Positions 15,396-24,563 are shown, counted from the stretch's first letter. The stretch: DNA of 64,000 nt from CBDCHC01 sp965277055 (GCA_965277055.1 OZ255703.1:1364001-1428000), one strand, 5' to 3'. The notes: generated from the sequence alone by a model not told the origin. Program-made: numbers and translations.

Positions 15396-17018
15396 TTAGC
15401 TAGTGAGCGCAGTGAGCTGCGCATCTTCTATTCTACTGGCTAATGGCTTGAATTTGTTAATAGTATGTTTAGTAAGTGGGTGCTTTAAATCTTCAAAGTT
15501 TAACCGCTCTAGGTTTAAAAACTCTTGTGATTTTTGAGAGATCTCTGGCAATACCGGGCTGAGGTAGGTAATAATCACTCTAAACAGGTTAATACTTAAT
15601 GATGCAATATCATGTACTTCGGCTTTATTTGCGTCATCTTTTATTAGTACCCATGGTTCTTTGGTAGCAATATATTCATTCGCTATGTCTGCGAGGGTCA
15701 TAATCTCTCGCATGGCTTTGCTATATTCTCGTGCTTCATAGAGCTTTTTAATCAATTCTCCTTTGGTGATAAAGTCGTTATACATATCAGTATCCGCAAC
15801 ATAAGCCGATAAGGTTTTATCAAATTTTTTCACAATAAACCCAGCGGTACGTGAGGCGATATTGACTACCTTACCAATGATGTCACTATTAAATCTCGCT
15901 TTAAAGTCTTCAAGGTTGAGGTCTATATCTTGGGTTTTATTACTGAGTTTATAGGCGTAATAATATCTCAGAGCTTCTGGGTTTAGGTGCTCAAGGTAGT
16001 CTCTGGCAGTGATGAAGGTACCACGGGATTTAGACATTTTCTCGCCGTTTACCGTAAGGAACCCATGAGTATAAATCGCAGTAGGTGTACGCATATCGCT
16101 CCCCATAAGCATCGCAGGCCAAAAGAGTGCATGGAAGTTAATAATATCTTTACCAATGAAGTGGTACAGTTCCGCTTCGCTATCTATCTGCCAGAACTCA
16201 TCAAAGTCTACACCATTATGTTCACAAAAGTATTTAAAACTAGCAATATAACCAATCGGGGCATCAAGCCATACATAAAAAAATTTATCCTCGGTATCAG
16301 GGATTTGAAAGCCAAAATATGGTGCATCTCGTGAAATATCCCACATCTTGAGCCCAGAACCAAACCACTCATCAAGCTTGTTTTTCATCTCGCTTGGGAT
16401 GTGCTTATTACACCACGTTTCTAGCTCGGTAGTAAATGCAGGTACATCAAAGAAATAATGCACGCTATCTCTGGTGCTCGGAGTGGTGTTGGATAATACC
16501 GAATAAGGGTTTTTTAGCTCCAGTGGGCTATTGAAGGTGGTTGAGCATTTCTCGCAGTTGTCCCCGTATTGATCAAGGGCGCCGCACTTAGGGCACTCGC
16601 CTTTGATAAATCTATCGGGTAAGAACATTTGCTCTTGTTCGTCATACGCCCCTGAAATGGTTTGTTGTCTAATATAGCCTTTGTTGTTGAGCATATGGTA
16701 TATTTTCTGAGCAAATAATTCATTCTCAGGGCTATGAGTAGAGTGATAATGATCAAATGCCACACCAAAGTCTTTGAAGTCTTGCTCGTGTCTGACTTTT
16801 ACCTGGGCAATGAGTTCCTCCGGCGAAATGTCTAACTCTTTTGCTTTGAGCATAATTGGGGTGCCATGTGCATCATCACTGCAAATATAATAGCACGTAT
16901 TACCCATCATTTTATGAAAACGCACCCAAATATCTGTTTGCACATATTCCACCAAATGCCCGATATGAATCTCACCGTTGGCATACGGAAGGGCAGAAGT
17001 CACGAGAATTTTGCGCAT
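15396..17018 (-). CDS. metG: Methionyl-tRNA synthetase
   Basis: Class I synthetase charging tRNA-Met. HIGH is at residues 18-21 and KMSKS at 327-331. A single zinc knuckle is made by Cys142, Cys145, Cys155 and Cys158. I placed the start at MRKILVTSALPYANG (540 aa), since the additional 13 upstream residues do not belong to the family. The protein ends after the anticodon-binding helices and lacks the C-terminal EMAP/Trbp111-like dimerisation domain present in the E. coli enzyme, so it is the short form. tRNA-Ser follows immediately downstream. Confidence 0.95.
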   Translation of the reverse strand: MRKILVTSALPYANGEIHIGHLVEYVQTDIWVRFHKMMGNTCYYICSDDAHGTPIMLKAKELDISPEELIAQVKVRHEQDFKDFGVAFDHYHSTHSPENELFAQKIYHMLNNKGYIRQQTISGAYDEQEQMFLPDRFIKGECPKCGALDQYGDNCEKCSTTFNSPLELKNPYSVLSNTTPSTRDSVHYFFDVPAFTTELETWCNKHIPSEMKNKLDEWFGSGLKMWDISRDAPYFGFQIPDTEDKFFYVWLDAPIGYIASFKYFCEHNGVDFDEFWQIDSEAELYHFIGKDIINFHALFWPAMLMGSDMRTPTAIYTHGFLTVNGEKMSKSRGTFITARDYLEHLNPEALRYYYAYKLSNKTQDIDLNLEDFKARFNSDIIGKVVNIASRTAGFIVKKFDKTLSAYVADTDMYNDFITKGELIKKLYEAREYSKAMREIMTLADIANEYIATKEPWVLIKDDANKAEVHDIASLSINLFRVIITYLSPVLPEISQKSQEFLNLERLNFEDLKHPLTKHTINKFKPLASRIEDAQLTALTS

Positions 17019-17112
17019 AATGGGTAGTGAAAATGGATAGTGAAAAATAATAAGCACGTAATTTTACAGGATTGTGCTGATAATTCTTTGGTTATCGGCG
17101 TATAATCAAGTG

Positions 17113-17733
17113 ATGAATACCTCATCAGATATGCCAATCTTGTATTATGTATATGACCCGATGTGCTCATGGTGTTACTGCTTTACCCCAATATGGCAGA
17201 AGTTACGAGAGAGACTATTTCAAGAACTTACTATTCGCTATACACTGGGTGGGTTAGCCCCAGATACCACTGAGCCAATGTCTGAGTCAATGAGGAACTA
17301 TGTTATATCGCAATGGCGAAAAATTGAAACTATTTCCAACATTAGGTTTAATTATGACTTTTGGGAGAAAAACACTCCTATGCGTTCTACTTATCCAGCC
17401 TGTAGGGCAATGATCGCTGTAAGAATGCAACAGCCTAATCTGGAAGCAAAAGCCTATGAAATACTACAACATTGGTATTACCAAGAGGCAAAAAATCCTA
17501 GTGATTTTATTGTTTTACAAGCACTCGCACCGCTTCTTGGATTAAACGAAGAGAAATTTAATCAAGATCTTTGTAATAATGAGTTACTTGAGTGTGAATT
17601 AACTATCGTAAATGAATTAGCGGTGAATAGCTTTCCTTCGCTCGTGCTGCACCACAAGGGGAATAATACTCAAATTTCTATAAATTATCACGATGTGTGG
17701 GTTATTGAACAAAATATCCGTAAACACCTATAG
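17113..17733 (+). CDS. DsbA-family thioredoxin-like protein
   Basis: A 206-residue cytoplasmic protein of the DsbA-like thioredoxin superfamily (FrnE/YwbO-like group). The N-terminal strand and active site ILYYVYDPMCSWCYCFTPIW contains a CxxC pair (Cys-Ser-Trp-Cys), and LAVNSFPSLVLHHKG near the C-terminus holds the cis-proline loop. No signal peptide is present. The ATG at 17113 was preferred to an upstream frame start at 17074 because the family begins a few residues before the first strand. It may be an oxidoreductase or isomerase; its partner is unknown. Confidence 0.78.
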   Translation: MNTSSDMPILYYVYDPMCSWCYCFTPIWQKLRERLFQELTIRYTLGGLAPDTTEPMSESMRNYVISQWRKIETISNIRFNYDFWEKNTPMRSTYPACRAMIAVRMQQPNLEAKAYEILQHWYYQEAKNPSDFIVLQALAPLLGLNEEKFNQDLCNNELLECELTIVNELAVNSFPSLVLHHKGNNTQISINYHDVWVIEQNIRKHL

Positions 17734-17739
17734 ATAGTC

Positions 17740-17768
17740 TTGACTGGTGCCTCAATAACGGATAAAAT
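17740..17768 (+). promoter_or_regulatory. Sigma-70 promoter of tRNA-Asn
   Basis: TTGACT (-35), a 17-bp spacer and TAAAAT (-10) stand 13 bp before the tRNA-Asn gene. This is the clearest consensus promoter in the window. Confidence 0.8.
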
Positions 17769-17781
17769 TACTCGCTTATAT

Positions 17782-17857
17782 TCCTCAATAGCTCAGTTGG
17801 TAGAGCATCGGACTGTTAATCCGCAGGTCCCTGGTTCGAGCCCAGGTTGAGGAGCCA
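17782..17857 (+). tRNA. tRNA-Asn (anticodon GTT)
   Basis: A 76-nt tRNA with acceptor TCCTCAA/TTGAGGA, discriminator G and encoded CCA. The anticodon loop CTGTTAA gives anticodon GTT, and the T-loop is TTCGAGC. It has its own promoter just upstream and a strong terminator about 100 nt downstream, so it is a single-gene transcription unit. Confidence 0.95.
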
Positions 17858-17954
17858 TACATGAGTATATGTTTCAGACTTCTGTTAACATAATACTTAT
17901 ATCTGGTTCGCTTTCCAGTTAAAAAAGTTAAAAGTTAAAGTTAAGTTATTAATT

Positions 17955-17988
17955 AAGGCGTTAGTGCGAAAGCACTTACGCCTTTTTT
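17955..17988 (+). terminator. Rho-independent terminator after tRNA-Asn
   Basis: AAGGCGT and AGTGC pair with GCACT and ACGCCTT around a GAAA tetraloop, with one internal T-T mismatch, followed by six T. It ends the tRNA-Asn transcript. Confidence 0.85.
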
Positions 17989-17991
17989 AAT

Positions 17992-18019
17992 ACCTCTGTG
18001 TTTCTGAGGTGGGTTTTTT
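17992..18019 (+). terminator. Possible second terminator
   Basis: ACCTCTG and CTGAGGT form a 7-bp stem with one mismatch, followed by GGGTTTTTT. It is four bases behind the first terminator and could be a back-up that also stops transcription running into argF from the opposite side. Confidence 0.45.
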
Positions 18020-18066
18020 AACTTGAGTCTATTAATTGTAAACTCAGTTGGTTGTATTCAACAAAC

Positions 18067-18966
18067 TTAGAGATTATTGGTTAAATACAACAATAATGCC
18101 TTTTGGGCATGGAGTCTATTTTCTGCTTGGTCAAATACTACACTATGTTTGCCATCCATAACTTCAGCACTCACTTCTTCCCCGCGGTGGGCAGGTAAGC
18201 AATGCATAAATAAATAATCATCTTTTGCGTGACTGGTGAGTGCGCTATTGACTTCAAAGTCTTTGAATGCAGCTAGTCGCTTCACTCGATCGGCTTCTTG
18301 TCCCATGGAGGTGAATACATCAGTGCTGATAATATCAACCCCTGTTACTGCTTCACTTGGTGAGGTGAAGAGAGTGACGTTATCATTAAGATATTTACTA
18401 TCAATAACATATCCCTTAGGGGATGAGATATGCAAATTAAAACCCAAAATATTTGCTGCTTGCGCATAGGTATTTGCCATGTTATTACCATCTCCAATCC
18501 AGGCGATAGTGAGGTCATCTAATGATTTACCGTGCTCTACGATAGTCATCATATCTGCTAATAACTGACACGGATGTGACTCATCAGAAAGTGCATTAAT
18601 CACTGGTTTGGTAGAATATTGAGCAAAGGTTTCCATATCTGAGTGGTTAGAAATTCTCAGCATAATAATATCCACCATAGATGAAATCACCTTGCTACTA
18701 TCTTCAATAGTTTCACCTCTGCCGAGTTGTGTGTCGTTGTTTGATAAAAACAATGCACGACCACCTAACTGGCTCATGCCCACTTCAAACGATACTCTGG
18801 TGCGAGTAGATGCTTTATCAAAAATCATTGCCAATGTTTTATGACTAAGACTATTTTGATAGATTCCATTTTTGCATTGCTCTTTGAGAGCAATGCCTTT
18901 GTGGATAATTTTTAGCAGGGTCTCACGTGAGTATTCACTGATGTTAATAAAGTGTTGTATGTTCAT
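18067..18966 (-). CDS. argF: Ornithine carbamoyltransferase
   Basis: Forms citrulline from ornithine and carbamoyl phosphate. The carbamoyl-phosphate site STRTR begins at residue 53, DESHPCQ lies mid-protein and the ornithine-binding HCLPAHRG is at 255-262. At 299 aa it is of the usual short bacterial length. Its ATG overlaps the argD stop by 4 nt (ATGA), so both arginine genes are translated from one message. Confidence 0.95.
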   Translation of the reverse strand: MNIQHFINISEYSRETLLKIIHKGIALKEQCKNGIYQNSLSHKTLAMIFDKASTRTRVSFEVGMSQLGGRALFLSNNDTQLGRGETIEDSSKVISSMVDIIMLRISNHSDMETFAQYSTKPVINALSDESHPCQLLADMMTIVEHGKSLDDLTIAWIGDGNNMANTYAQAANILGFNLHISSPKGYVIDSKYLNDNVTLFTSPSEAVTGVDIISTDVFTSMGQEADRVKRLAAFKDFEVNSALTSHAKDDYLFMHCLPAHRGEEVSAEVMDGKHSVVFDQAENRLHAQKALLLYLTNNL

Positions 18967-20123
18967 AAGTTATGGATGAGTTCGTTAAGTGTATCTACAA
19001 TCTTATCGACTTCTTGGGTAGTGATAATAAGTGGTGGCAATAACCGAATAGAATTACCAGTAATATTGATAAGTAATCGGTTATCAAGTGCCCGTAAAAG
19101 GAGTGGGGCAGGGTTAATATGTAACTCTATCCCAATCATCAACCCCTTTATGCGAATCTCTTTAATTTTTTCATCATCTATTTTAGCTAACCGACGTTTA
19201 AAATATGCACTAATTGTTTGTACATGGGTGATGATATTGTCTTGTTCTATAATATCAAGAACTTTTAGAGCAGTTGTTGTGGCTAAGTGGTTACCACCAA
19301 AGGTAGTACCGTGTGTGCCACCACTAAGAAGGGCACCTATCTCAGCGTTAAATATGCATGCGCCAATCGGAAATCCAGAACCAAGCCCTTTCGCAAGAGT
19401 CAAAATGTCAGGAGTAATATTACTATGCTCATAGGCAAACATTGCCCCAGTACGGGCAATTCCTGTTTGCACTTCATCGGCTATAAGTAGCCAGCCTTGT
19501 TCATCACATATCTGGCGTACCTCTGTGAGATATGACTCATCAGGCACTACCACACCTGCCTCACCAAGCACAGGCTCAAGCATCACTGCTACAACATTTG
19601 GGTTGGTAGTATGACGGGTAATTTCATTGATGTCATTATAGATAACAGTCTCAAAGTCACCCACTAACGGAGCAAAGCCTTTTTTGACTTTTGGATTACC
19701 GGTAGCACTAAGAGTTGCCATGGTACGCCCGTGAAAACTTTTACATGCAGTGAGTATTACTGGCTGAGTAATATCTTTAGTTTTAGCAAAGAGGCGGGTT
19801 GCTTTTATGGCAGTTTCATTTGCCTCTGCCCCAGAGTTACAAAAAAATGCCATATCCAAACCAGATAATGCACATAATCGTGCTGCAAGGTCTTGCTGGG
19901 ATTTGATATTGTACCAATTTGAGGTGTGCATGAGTGTGTGTGCTTGCTCACAAATAGCATTCACTAATTCTGGGTGAGAATGTCCAAGGCTCATTACTGC
20001 CACACCTGAAAGAGCATCAAGATACTCTATACCCTTATCATCATAGAGATAGGCACCCTTGCCCTTCACAAAAGTCACAGGCAATTGTGCGTAATTAGGT
20101 GTAAGGTATTTTGCGTTTTCCAT
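18963..20123 (-). CDS. argD: Acetylornithine aminotransferase
   Basis: PLP-dependent class III aminotransferase (386 aa) of arginine synthesis. The PLP lysine is Lys245 in LAKGLGSGFPIGA. NSGAEANETAIK and EPVLGEAGVVVPDESYL are the usual family blocks. It is the first gene of argD-argF. No Shine-Dalgarno is visible: the 5' side is a terminator-like hairpin and T-run ending about 5 nt before the ATG. In such genomes ArgD may also act as succinyldiaminopimelate aminotransferase (family knowledge). Confidence 0.93.
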   Translation of the reverse strand: MENAKYLTPNYAQLPVTFVKGKGAYLYDDKGIEYLDALSGVAVMSLGHSHPELVNAICEQAHTLMHTSNWYNIKSQQDLAARLCALSGLDMAFFCNSGAEANETAIKATRLFAKTKDITQPVILTACKSFHGRTMATLSATGNPKVKKGFAPLVGDFETVIYNDINEITRHTTNPNVVAVMLEPVLGEAGVVVPDESYLTEVRQICDEQGWLLIADEVQTGIARTGAMFAYEHSNITPDILTLAKGLGSGFPIGACIFNAEIGALLSGGTHGTTFGGNHLATTTALKVLDIIEQDNIITHVQTISAYFKRRLAKIDDEKIKEIRIKGLMIGIELHINPAPLLLRALDNRLLINITGNSIRLLPPLIITTQEVDKIVDTLNELIHNL

Positions 20124-20128
20124 AAAAT

Positions 20129-20154
20129 AAAAAAAACCCCAAAAAAGGGGCTTT
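20129..20154 (-). terminator. Terminator-like hairpin directly before argD
   Basis: On the minus strand CCCC-TTTTTT-GGGG, extended by A-T pairs, is followed by eight T. It should end the small upstream gene (20172-20375), but it leaves no room for a promoter before argD, whose ATG is at 20123. Confidence 0.7.
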
Positions 20155-20171
20155 ATTAGTTACTCAAAAAA

Positions 20172-20375
20172 TTATTTTTGATATTGTAACGGTGGAGCCA
20201 TTTTTTCGTTAATAGCATTTAAATCGTTTTTGTAAGACTCATAAAAATGACCACTTGGTGGATTAATCCAATCTTCGTATGAAAAACCATTTTGCTCGTT
20301 GTATTCTTTAAACGCATTTTGTAATTCAATTCTTTTTGCGCTTAGTTCATTATTTTCTGGGCTTACTGCATCCAT
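20172..20375 (-). CDS. Small hypothetical protein (67 aa)
   Basis: I do not recognise it. The start MDAVSPENNELSAK is chosen because GGAGG lies 7 nt upstream; an open frame continues to 20438 without further support. The product is polar, helix-prone in the middle (SAKRIELQNAFKEYNEQNG) and contains a YEDWINPPSGHFYESYK segment rich in aromatics. No signal peptide or membrane segment is present. A terminator-like hairpin follows 18 nt after the stop, so it looks like a well-translated single gene. Confidence 0.6.
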   Translation of the reverse strand: MDAVSPENNELSAKRIELQNAFKEYNEQNGFSYEDWINPPSGHFYESYKNDLNAINEKMAPPLQYQK

Positions 20376-20506
20376 GATGAACCTCCGTTTAAAACTTATA
20401 AAATATATGATTATACCCTGAAATAAAATTATTTGCAATCATATCCTGTGGGTAAGTAATTATTGTGATTGTTTGCTTTTTTAGGTGTAACTCGCAGAAT
20501 TTTTTT

Positions 20507-20515
20507 TGATATAAT
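20507..20515 (+). promoter_or_regulatory. Extended -10 promoter of hpf-mgtE-pyrH
   Basis: TGATATAAT is a full extended -10 about 45 bp before the hpf start codon. No clear -35 is seen, and no sigma-54 type -24/-12 pair is present. Confidence 0.5.
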
Positions 20516-20559
20516 GAAGGTGAGAATTATTTATTTTACTTATCAAAAGGAGTATGCTT

Positions 20560-20850
20560 ATGCACTTAAATATCACGACTCACCATCTCGACCTTACCCC
20601 GGGTATTACCGAACACTTAGAAGAAAAAATTGCTAAAATCACTAAGCATTTTGACAAAGTCATAGATATTAACGTGATTCTAGAAGTAGAAAAAAATACC
20701 CATAAAGCGGAAGCGAGTTTACATATGAGTGGTCATGATGTATTTGCCAAAGCAGAAGATAGTGATTTGTATAATGCTATGGATAGAATGATTAATAAAC
20801 TTGATCATCAAGTATTAAAACATAAAGAAAAAATACAAGCCCACAGATAA
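20560..20850 (+). CDS. hpf: Ribosome hibernation promoting factor, short form
   Basis: A 96-residue HPF/YfiA-fold protein that binds the 30S decoding centre and promotes ribosome dimers in stationary phase. Visible blocks are LDLTPGITEHLEEKIAKITKHFD and EAEASLHM-like EASLHMSGHDVFAKAEDSDLYNAMD, followed by the LDHQVLKHKEK tail. I chose the second of two close ATGs because AAGGAG lies 7 nt before it and only 1 nt before the first. It lacks the C-terminal dimerisation domain of long HPF. In many gammaproteobacteria hpf follows rpoN, but here it heads an operon with mgtE and pyrH. Confidence 0.9.
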   Translation: MHLNITTHHLDLTPGITEHLEEKIAKITKHFDKVIDINVILEVEKNTHKAEASLHMSGHDVFAKAEDSDLYNAMDRMINKLDHQVLKHKEKIQAHR

Positions 20851-20859
20851 CACACTAGC

Positions 20860-22203
20860 GTGCAAGAATTTAACTTAGAGCAAACTTTAGCGGAGTTTGA
20901 GGTCACTCTGCAATCTGAACAATTAGAAGAAAGTTGTGCCAAATTAGCCCAGTACCATCCTGCGGAAATCGCCCAGATTTTGGCAGCTACGGCAAAGACT
21001 GACCGAACCAATCTTTGGCAGAGTATTGATCCTGCAACAAAAGGAGATATTCTGGCGAATATGAGTAGTGAACTCCAGTCTGAACTTCTGCAAAATATGC
21101 CTACCACTGAAATAGTATTAGCCATTGAGCAACTAGATACTGATGACTTAGCAGATATTGTGCCATTGATTCCCAGTGAAGCATTGCACAACTTACTCCT
21201 CACACTTGATACTAAGCACCGCGAAAACTTGCGCCAAGTATTATCTTATGACGCAGATACTGCTGGTGGATTGATGAATACAGATATTATTACCATTCGT
21301 AGCAATGTCACGGTAAGAACTGTGGTACGGTATTTACGCCTGTTGGGTACGCTTTCAAGGGATATGGATAAGGTATTTGTAGTAGGACCTGATTATACGT
21401 ATCAAGGTGTGGTGTTTATTAATGCACTCATTAGTTATGACGATGATACGATGATTAGTGATATTATCTCTGATGATACTATTTCACCTATTATTGCCAC
21501 CTTGCCTACTAGCGATGTAGTAGAAATTTTTGAACGCAGAGATTTGATTTCAGCACCTGTGGTAGATGAACAATCTAAAGTGATCGGACGGATTACTATT
21601 GATGATGTGGTAGATATTATTCGTAAAGACGCTGAGGAATCTGTGAAAAAATCAGCGGGTATTACCGATGAAGAGTTATTTTCTCCAATATTTAAAAGTG
21701 CTAAAAATCGCTCTCTGTGGCTGGGTATTAATCTCGTAACCGTACTCATTGCAGTATTTTTTATTGGGCTTTTTTCTGCTACGTTAGAGCAAACTATTGC
21801 CTTAGCAGTGCTCATGCCTATTGTGGCAAGCATGGGCGGTATCGCTGGGACACAGAGCCTGATTTTGATGACTCGAGGAATAGCTACTGGCAATGTTAGT
21901 AGACTAAACTTTGATAAATTACTTAATAAAGAAGTCCTACTAGGGCTGATTAATGGTATATTTTGGGCGCTGGTGATTGCACTTGTGACCTATTTGTGGT
22001 TTGGTGATGAGTTATTGAGTAGTATTATTGGTGTGGCTGTAGTGGTGAATTTAGTTACTGCAGGGTTATTTGGTGCTGCATTGCCACTAATATTAGATAA
22101 ACTGCGTATAGACCCAGCTCTTGCAGGTGGGGTGGTATTGACCACTATTACCGATATTGTCGGGTTTGTGGCGTTTTTAGGATTGGCAAGTATAATTATT
22201 TAG
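20860..22203 (+). CDS. mgtE: Magnesium transporter MgtE
   Basis: Mg2+-gated channel of the inner membrane (447 aa). Order of domains: N-terminal superhelical domain (1-125; repeated LAKYHPAEIAQIL-like helices), paired CBS domains (about 130-250; AGGLMNTDIITIRSN, APVVDEQSKVIGRITIDDV) and five membrane helices from about 280 to the end, with MPIVASMGGIAGTQSLILMTRG and the TTITDIVGF pore segment. The start is a GTG 9 nt after the hpf stop. The stop codon touches the pyrH ATG with no spacer, so pyrH is likely translated by coupling. Confidence 0.93.
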   Translation: MQEFNLEQTLAEFEVTLQSEQLEESCAKLAQYHPAEIAQILAATAKTDRTNLWQSIDPATKGDILANMSSELQSELLQNMPTTEIVLAIEQLDTDDLADIVPLIPSEALHNLLLTLDTKHRENLRQVLSYDADTAGGLMNTDIITIRSNVTVRTVVRYLRLLGTLSRDMDKVFVVGPDYTYQGVVFINALISYDDDTMISDIISDDTISPIIATLPTSDVVEIFERRDLISAPVVDEQSKVIGRITIDDVVDIIRKDAEESVKKSAGITDEELFSPIFKSAKNRSLWLGINLVTVLIAVFFIGLFSATLEQTIALAVLMPIVASMGGIAGTQSLILMTRGIATGNVSRLNFDKLLNKEVLLGLINGIFWALVIALVTYLWFGDELLSSIIGVAVVVNLVTAGLFGAALPLILDKLRIDPALAGGVVLTTITDIVGFVAFLGLASIII

Positions 22204-22908
22204 ATGTATAAACGAATTATTTTAAAATTAAGCGGTGAGGCACTCGCTGAAGGTGAACAGCTTATATCCCCGAATATTTTGGGGCAAGTCGTTGAAATCA
22301 TTAAGAGTGTACGAGTAACTACTGAGCTTGCTATCGTGATTGGTGGGGGAAATATTTTCCGTGGTAAAGCACTAAAAGAACAAGGATTAGACCCTATTAC
22401 TGGTGATCATATGGGGATGTTGGCTACAGTGATTAATGCATTAGCTATTGTTGACGCATGTAAGCAACACGGGATTGATGCAGTATCGCTTTCTGCAGTT
22501 GGTATTGGCGGTGGAATCACTGAAGAATTTAGTATGCAAACTGCTAGAGCATATCTTGAGCAGAAAAAAGTAGTGGTGTTTTCAGCAGGTACGGGAAGCC
22601 CGTGTTTTACTACTGATAGTGCAGCAGCACTTAGAGGGATTGAAGTAGGTGCAGACCTCATCTGTAAAGCAACCAATGTAGATGGTATTTATACCACTGA
22701 CCCAAAAAAAGATAGCACTGCTCATAAATACCATACGCTGAGTTATGATGAAGCGATTAACAAAAACTTACAAGTCATGGACACTGCAGCATTTAGTTTG
22801 TGTCGGGAGCATACTATCCCTATTTGTGTGTTTAGCATGTTGGAAGACACCAATACATTATCACGGATTTTAACAGGAGAGCAACTCGGTACTATGGTGC
22901 AGAGTTGA
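22204..22908 (+). CDS. pyrH: UMP kinase
   Basis: Hexameric amino acid kinase-family UMP kinase (234 aa) making UDP. KLSGEALAEGEQ, IVIGGGNIFRG, DHMGMLATVINALA, KATNVDGIYTTDP and MDTAAFSLCREHTIPICVF are the expected blocks. It is usually found with tsf and frr. Here it follows mgtE with no gap and its usual partners are absent nearby. It has no ribosome site of its own beyond the 3' end of mgtE. Confidence 0.96.
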   Translation: MYKRIILKLSGEALAEGEQLISPNILGQVVEIIKSVRVTTELAIVIGGGNIFRGKALKEQGLDPITGDHMGMLATVINALAIVDACKQHGIDAVSLSAVGIGGGITEEFSMQTARAYLEQKKVVVFSAGTGSPCFTTDSAAALRGIEVGADLICKATNVDGIYTTDPKKDSTAHKYHTLSYDEAINKNLQVMDTAAFSLCREHTIPICVFSMLEDTNTLSRILTGEQLGTMVQS

Positions 22909-22934
22909 TGTCAATATTTTTATAAGGAGTACAT

Positions 22935-23192
22935 ATGAGCGCAGTAGTTTTTGATAATAAACCAGTTGCAGTTGATTTAGAAGAGGGCAGAGAATATTAT
23001 TTTTGTACCTGTGGTAAATCTATCAATCAGCCTTTTTGTGATGGCTCTCATAATGGTAGTGATATGAGCCCACAAGTTTTTACAGCCCAACTTACTGGCA
23101 CTGCTTACTTATGCCAGTGCAAAAAAAGTGGTAATTTACCATTTTGTGATGGCGCGCATTCAGCAGTTGCTGATGATGAGGTAGGGAGGTAA
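22935..23192 (+). CDS. Double CDGSH iron-sulfur protein
   Basis: An 85-residue protein with two CDGSH motifs, each binding a [2Fe-2S] cluster by three Cys and one His: Cys24, Cys26, Cys35 and His39 in the first, Cys60, Cys62, Cys71 and His75 in the second. This resembles the bacterial, membrane-free relatives of mitoNEET/Miner2. AAGGAG lies 7 nt before the ATG. Roles in redox or iron-sulfur handling are assumed in the family but not settled. It stands between pyrH and the opposite-facing trhP. Confidence 0.9.
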   Translation: MSAVVFDNKPVAVDLEEGREYYFCTCGKSINQPFCDGSHNGSDMSPQVFTAQLTGTAYLCQCKKSGNLPFCDGAHSAVADDEVGR

Positions 23193-23201
23193 ATTTTTAC
23201 T

Positions 23202-24563
23202 TTACCACGCAGGGCGACGAATTTTTTCGTTCTCTTCTTTGAGTAAATTTTTGGTTTTTATCTGAATTTTCTCAGGGAAATTACGGGCAATAAATCCATA
23301 CACAAGTTCTTCTGAGCTCACTTTACTCAAATCAAGTGGAATCCATACCGTATAACCACTACCTTTTGCTACTTCTAGTGGTTCATGATATTCATTTATC
23401 ATAGACTCTACCGTAGTGGTAAAACAGCCACTGGGCAAAATTACTTCAATACTATCTCCTACTGAGAATTTATTTTTTGCTTCTATCAGAGCCTTTCCCT
23501 CTTCGTATTGTAAGATTTCTCCTACTACTTGTTGTTTATGCGAGCGGGAGTAGTTATCAAAATAGGTTTGTAATTCTTCTGGCTGGTGTCTACGATAAAA
23601 GCCGTCAGTATATCCACGGTTAGCCAGATTTTCTAAAATACCGAAGGCATCAGGGTTGAGTTCTTTACCTGCTAATGCATCATTAATCGCTGACTTATAC
23701 ACCGAAGCTGTGCGGGCTGCATAGTAGTGTGATTTGGTGCGTCCTTCAATTTTTAAGGAATCTACTCCAATATCAATCAGGGTGTGCACATGCTCTACTG
23801 CACGTAAATCTTTAGAGTTCATGATATAAGTACCATGTTCATCTTCATAAGCAGGCATGAGTTCGCCTTTTCTGCCTTCTTCCTCTAAGAGTACTACTTG
23901 ATCTTCATCATCTTCTTTGGGTTTAATATCACCCTCTATGGTTTCTTCTGCTTTTTTTACATCATACTTCCACCTGCATGAGTTGGTGCAGCTGCCTTGA
24001 TTTGGGTCACGGTGGTTAAAGTAGCCAGAAAGTAAACATCTGCCAGAGTAGGCGATACATAGTGCCCCATGGACAAATACTTCAAGTTCTATTTCTGGGC
24101 ATTCTTGACGAATCATTTTTACTTCATCAAGAGATAATTCACGTGAGAGAATTACGCGTTTTAGTCCAATGCTATGCCAAAATTTCACAGCCATATAGTT
24201 AATCGCATTTGCTTGTACTGAGAGGTGAATATCCTGATCTGGGTGAGCTTCACGTACCATCATAATCAGCCCTGGGTCTGCCATAATCAGCGCATCTGGT
24301 TTCAGAGCTACTACTTTTTTAATATCTTCTCTATAGGTATTGATTTTGGCATTATGCGGAATAATATTAGAAGCTACAAAGAATTTTTTACCGAGTGTAT
24401 GTGCTTCATGAATACCAATGGCTAAATTAGGTAAAGTAAATTCATTATTACGTACTCTTAGAGAATATCTTGGTTGCCCAGCATACACGGCATCTGCTCC
24501 GTAGCGAAAAGCATAACGCATATTTTTTAAGCTACCCGCAGGGGAGAGGAGTTCAATACTCAT
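23202..24563 (-). CDS. trhP: tRNA hydroxylation protein P, U32 peptidase family
   Basis: U32-family protein (453 aa, also YegQ) required for the prephenate-dependent step giving 5-hydroxyuridine at tRNA position 34. The N-terminal LLSPAGSLKNMRYAFRYGADAVY, the ELEVFVHGALCIAYSGRCLLSGY signature and the clustered cysteines of GSCTNSCRWKYDV, which likely hold an iron-sulfur cluster, are present. The acidic insert before MPAYEDEHGTYIMNSKDLR is normal in the group. The gene lies 1 nt after msbA on the same strand. Confidence 0.9.
   Translation of the reverse strand: MSIELLSPAGSLKNMRYAFRYGADAVYAGQPRYSLRVRNNEFTLPNLAIGIHEAHTLGKKFFVASNIIPHNAKINTYREDIKKVVALKPDALIMADPGLIMMVREAHPDQDIHLSVQANAINYMAVKFWHSIGLKRVILSRELSLDEVKMIRQECPEIELEVFVHGALCIAYSGRCLLSGYFNHRDPNQGSCTNSCRWKYDVKKAEETIEGDIKPKEDDEDQVVLLEEEGRKGELMPAYEDEHGTYIMNSKDLRAVEHVHTLIDIGVDSLKIEGRTKSHYYAARTASVYKSAINDALAGKELNPDAFGILENLANRGYTDGFYRRHQPEELQTYFDNYSRSHKQQVVGEILQYEEGKALIEAKNKFSVGDSIEVILPSGCFTTTVESMINEYHEPLEVAKGSGYTVWIPLDLSKVSSEELVYGFIARNFPEKIQIKTKNLLKEENEKIRRPAW

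Noticed and set aside
20451..20559. Sigma-54 promoter before hpf
   Set aside because: No GG-N10-GC pair at -24/-12 was found; an extended -10 is present instead.
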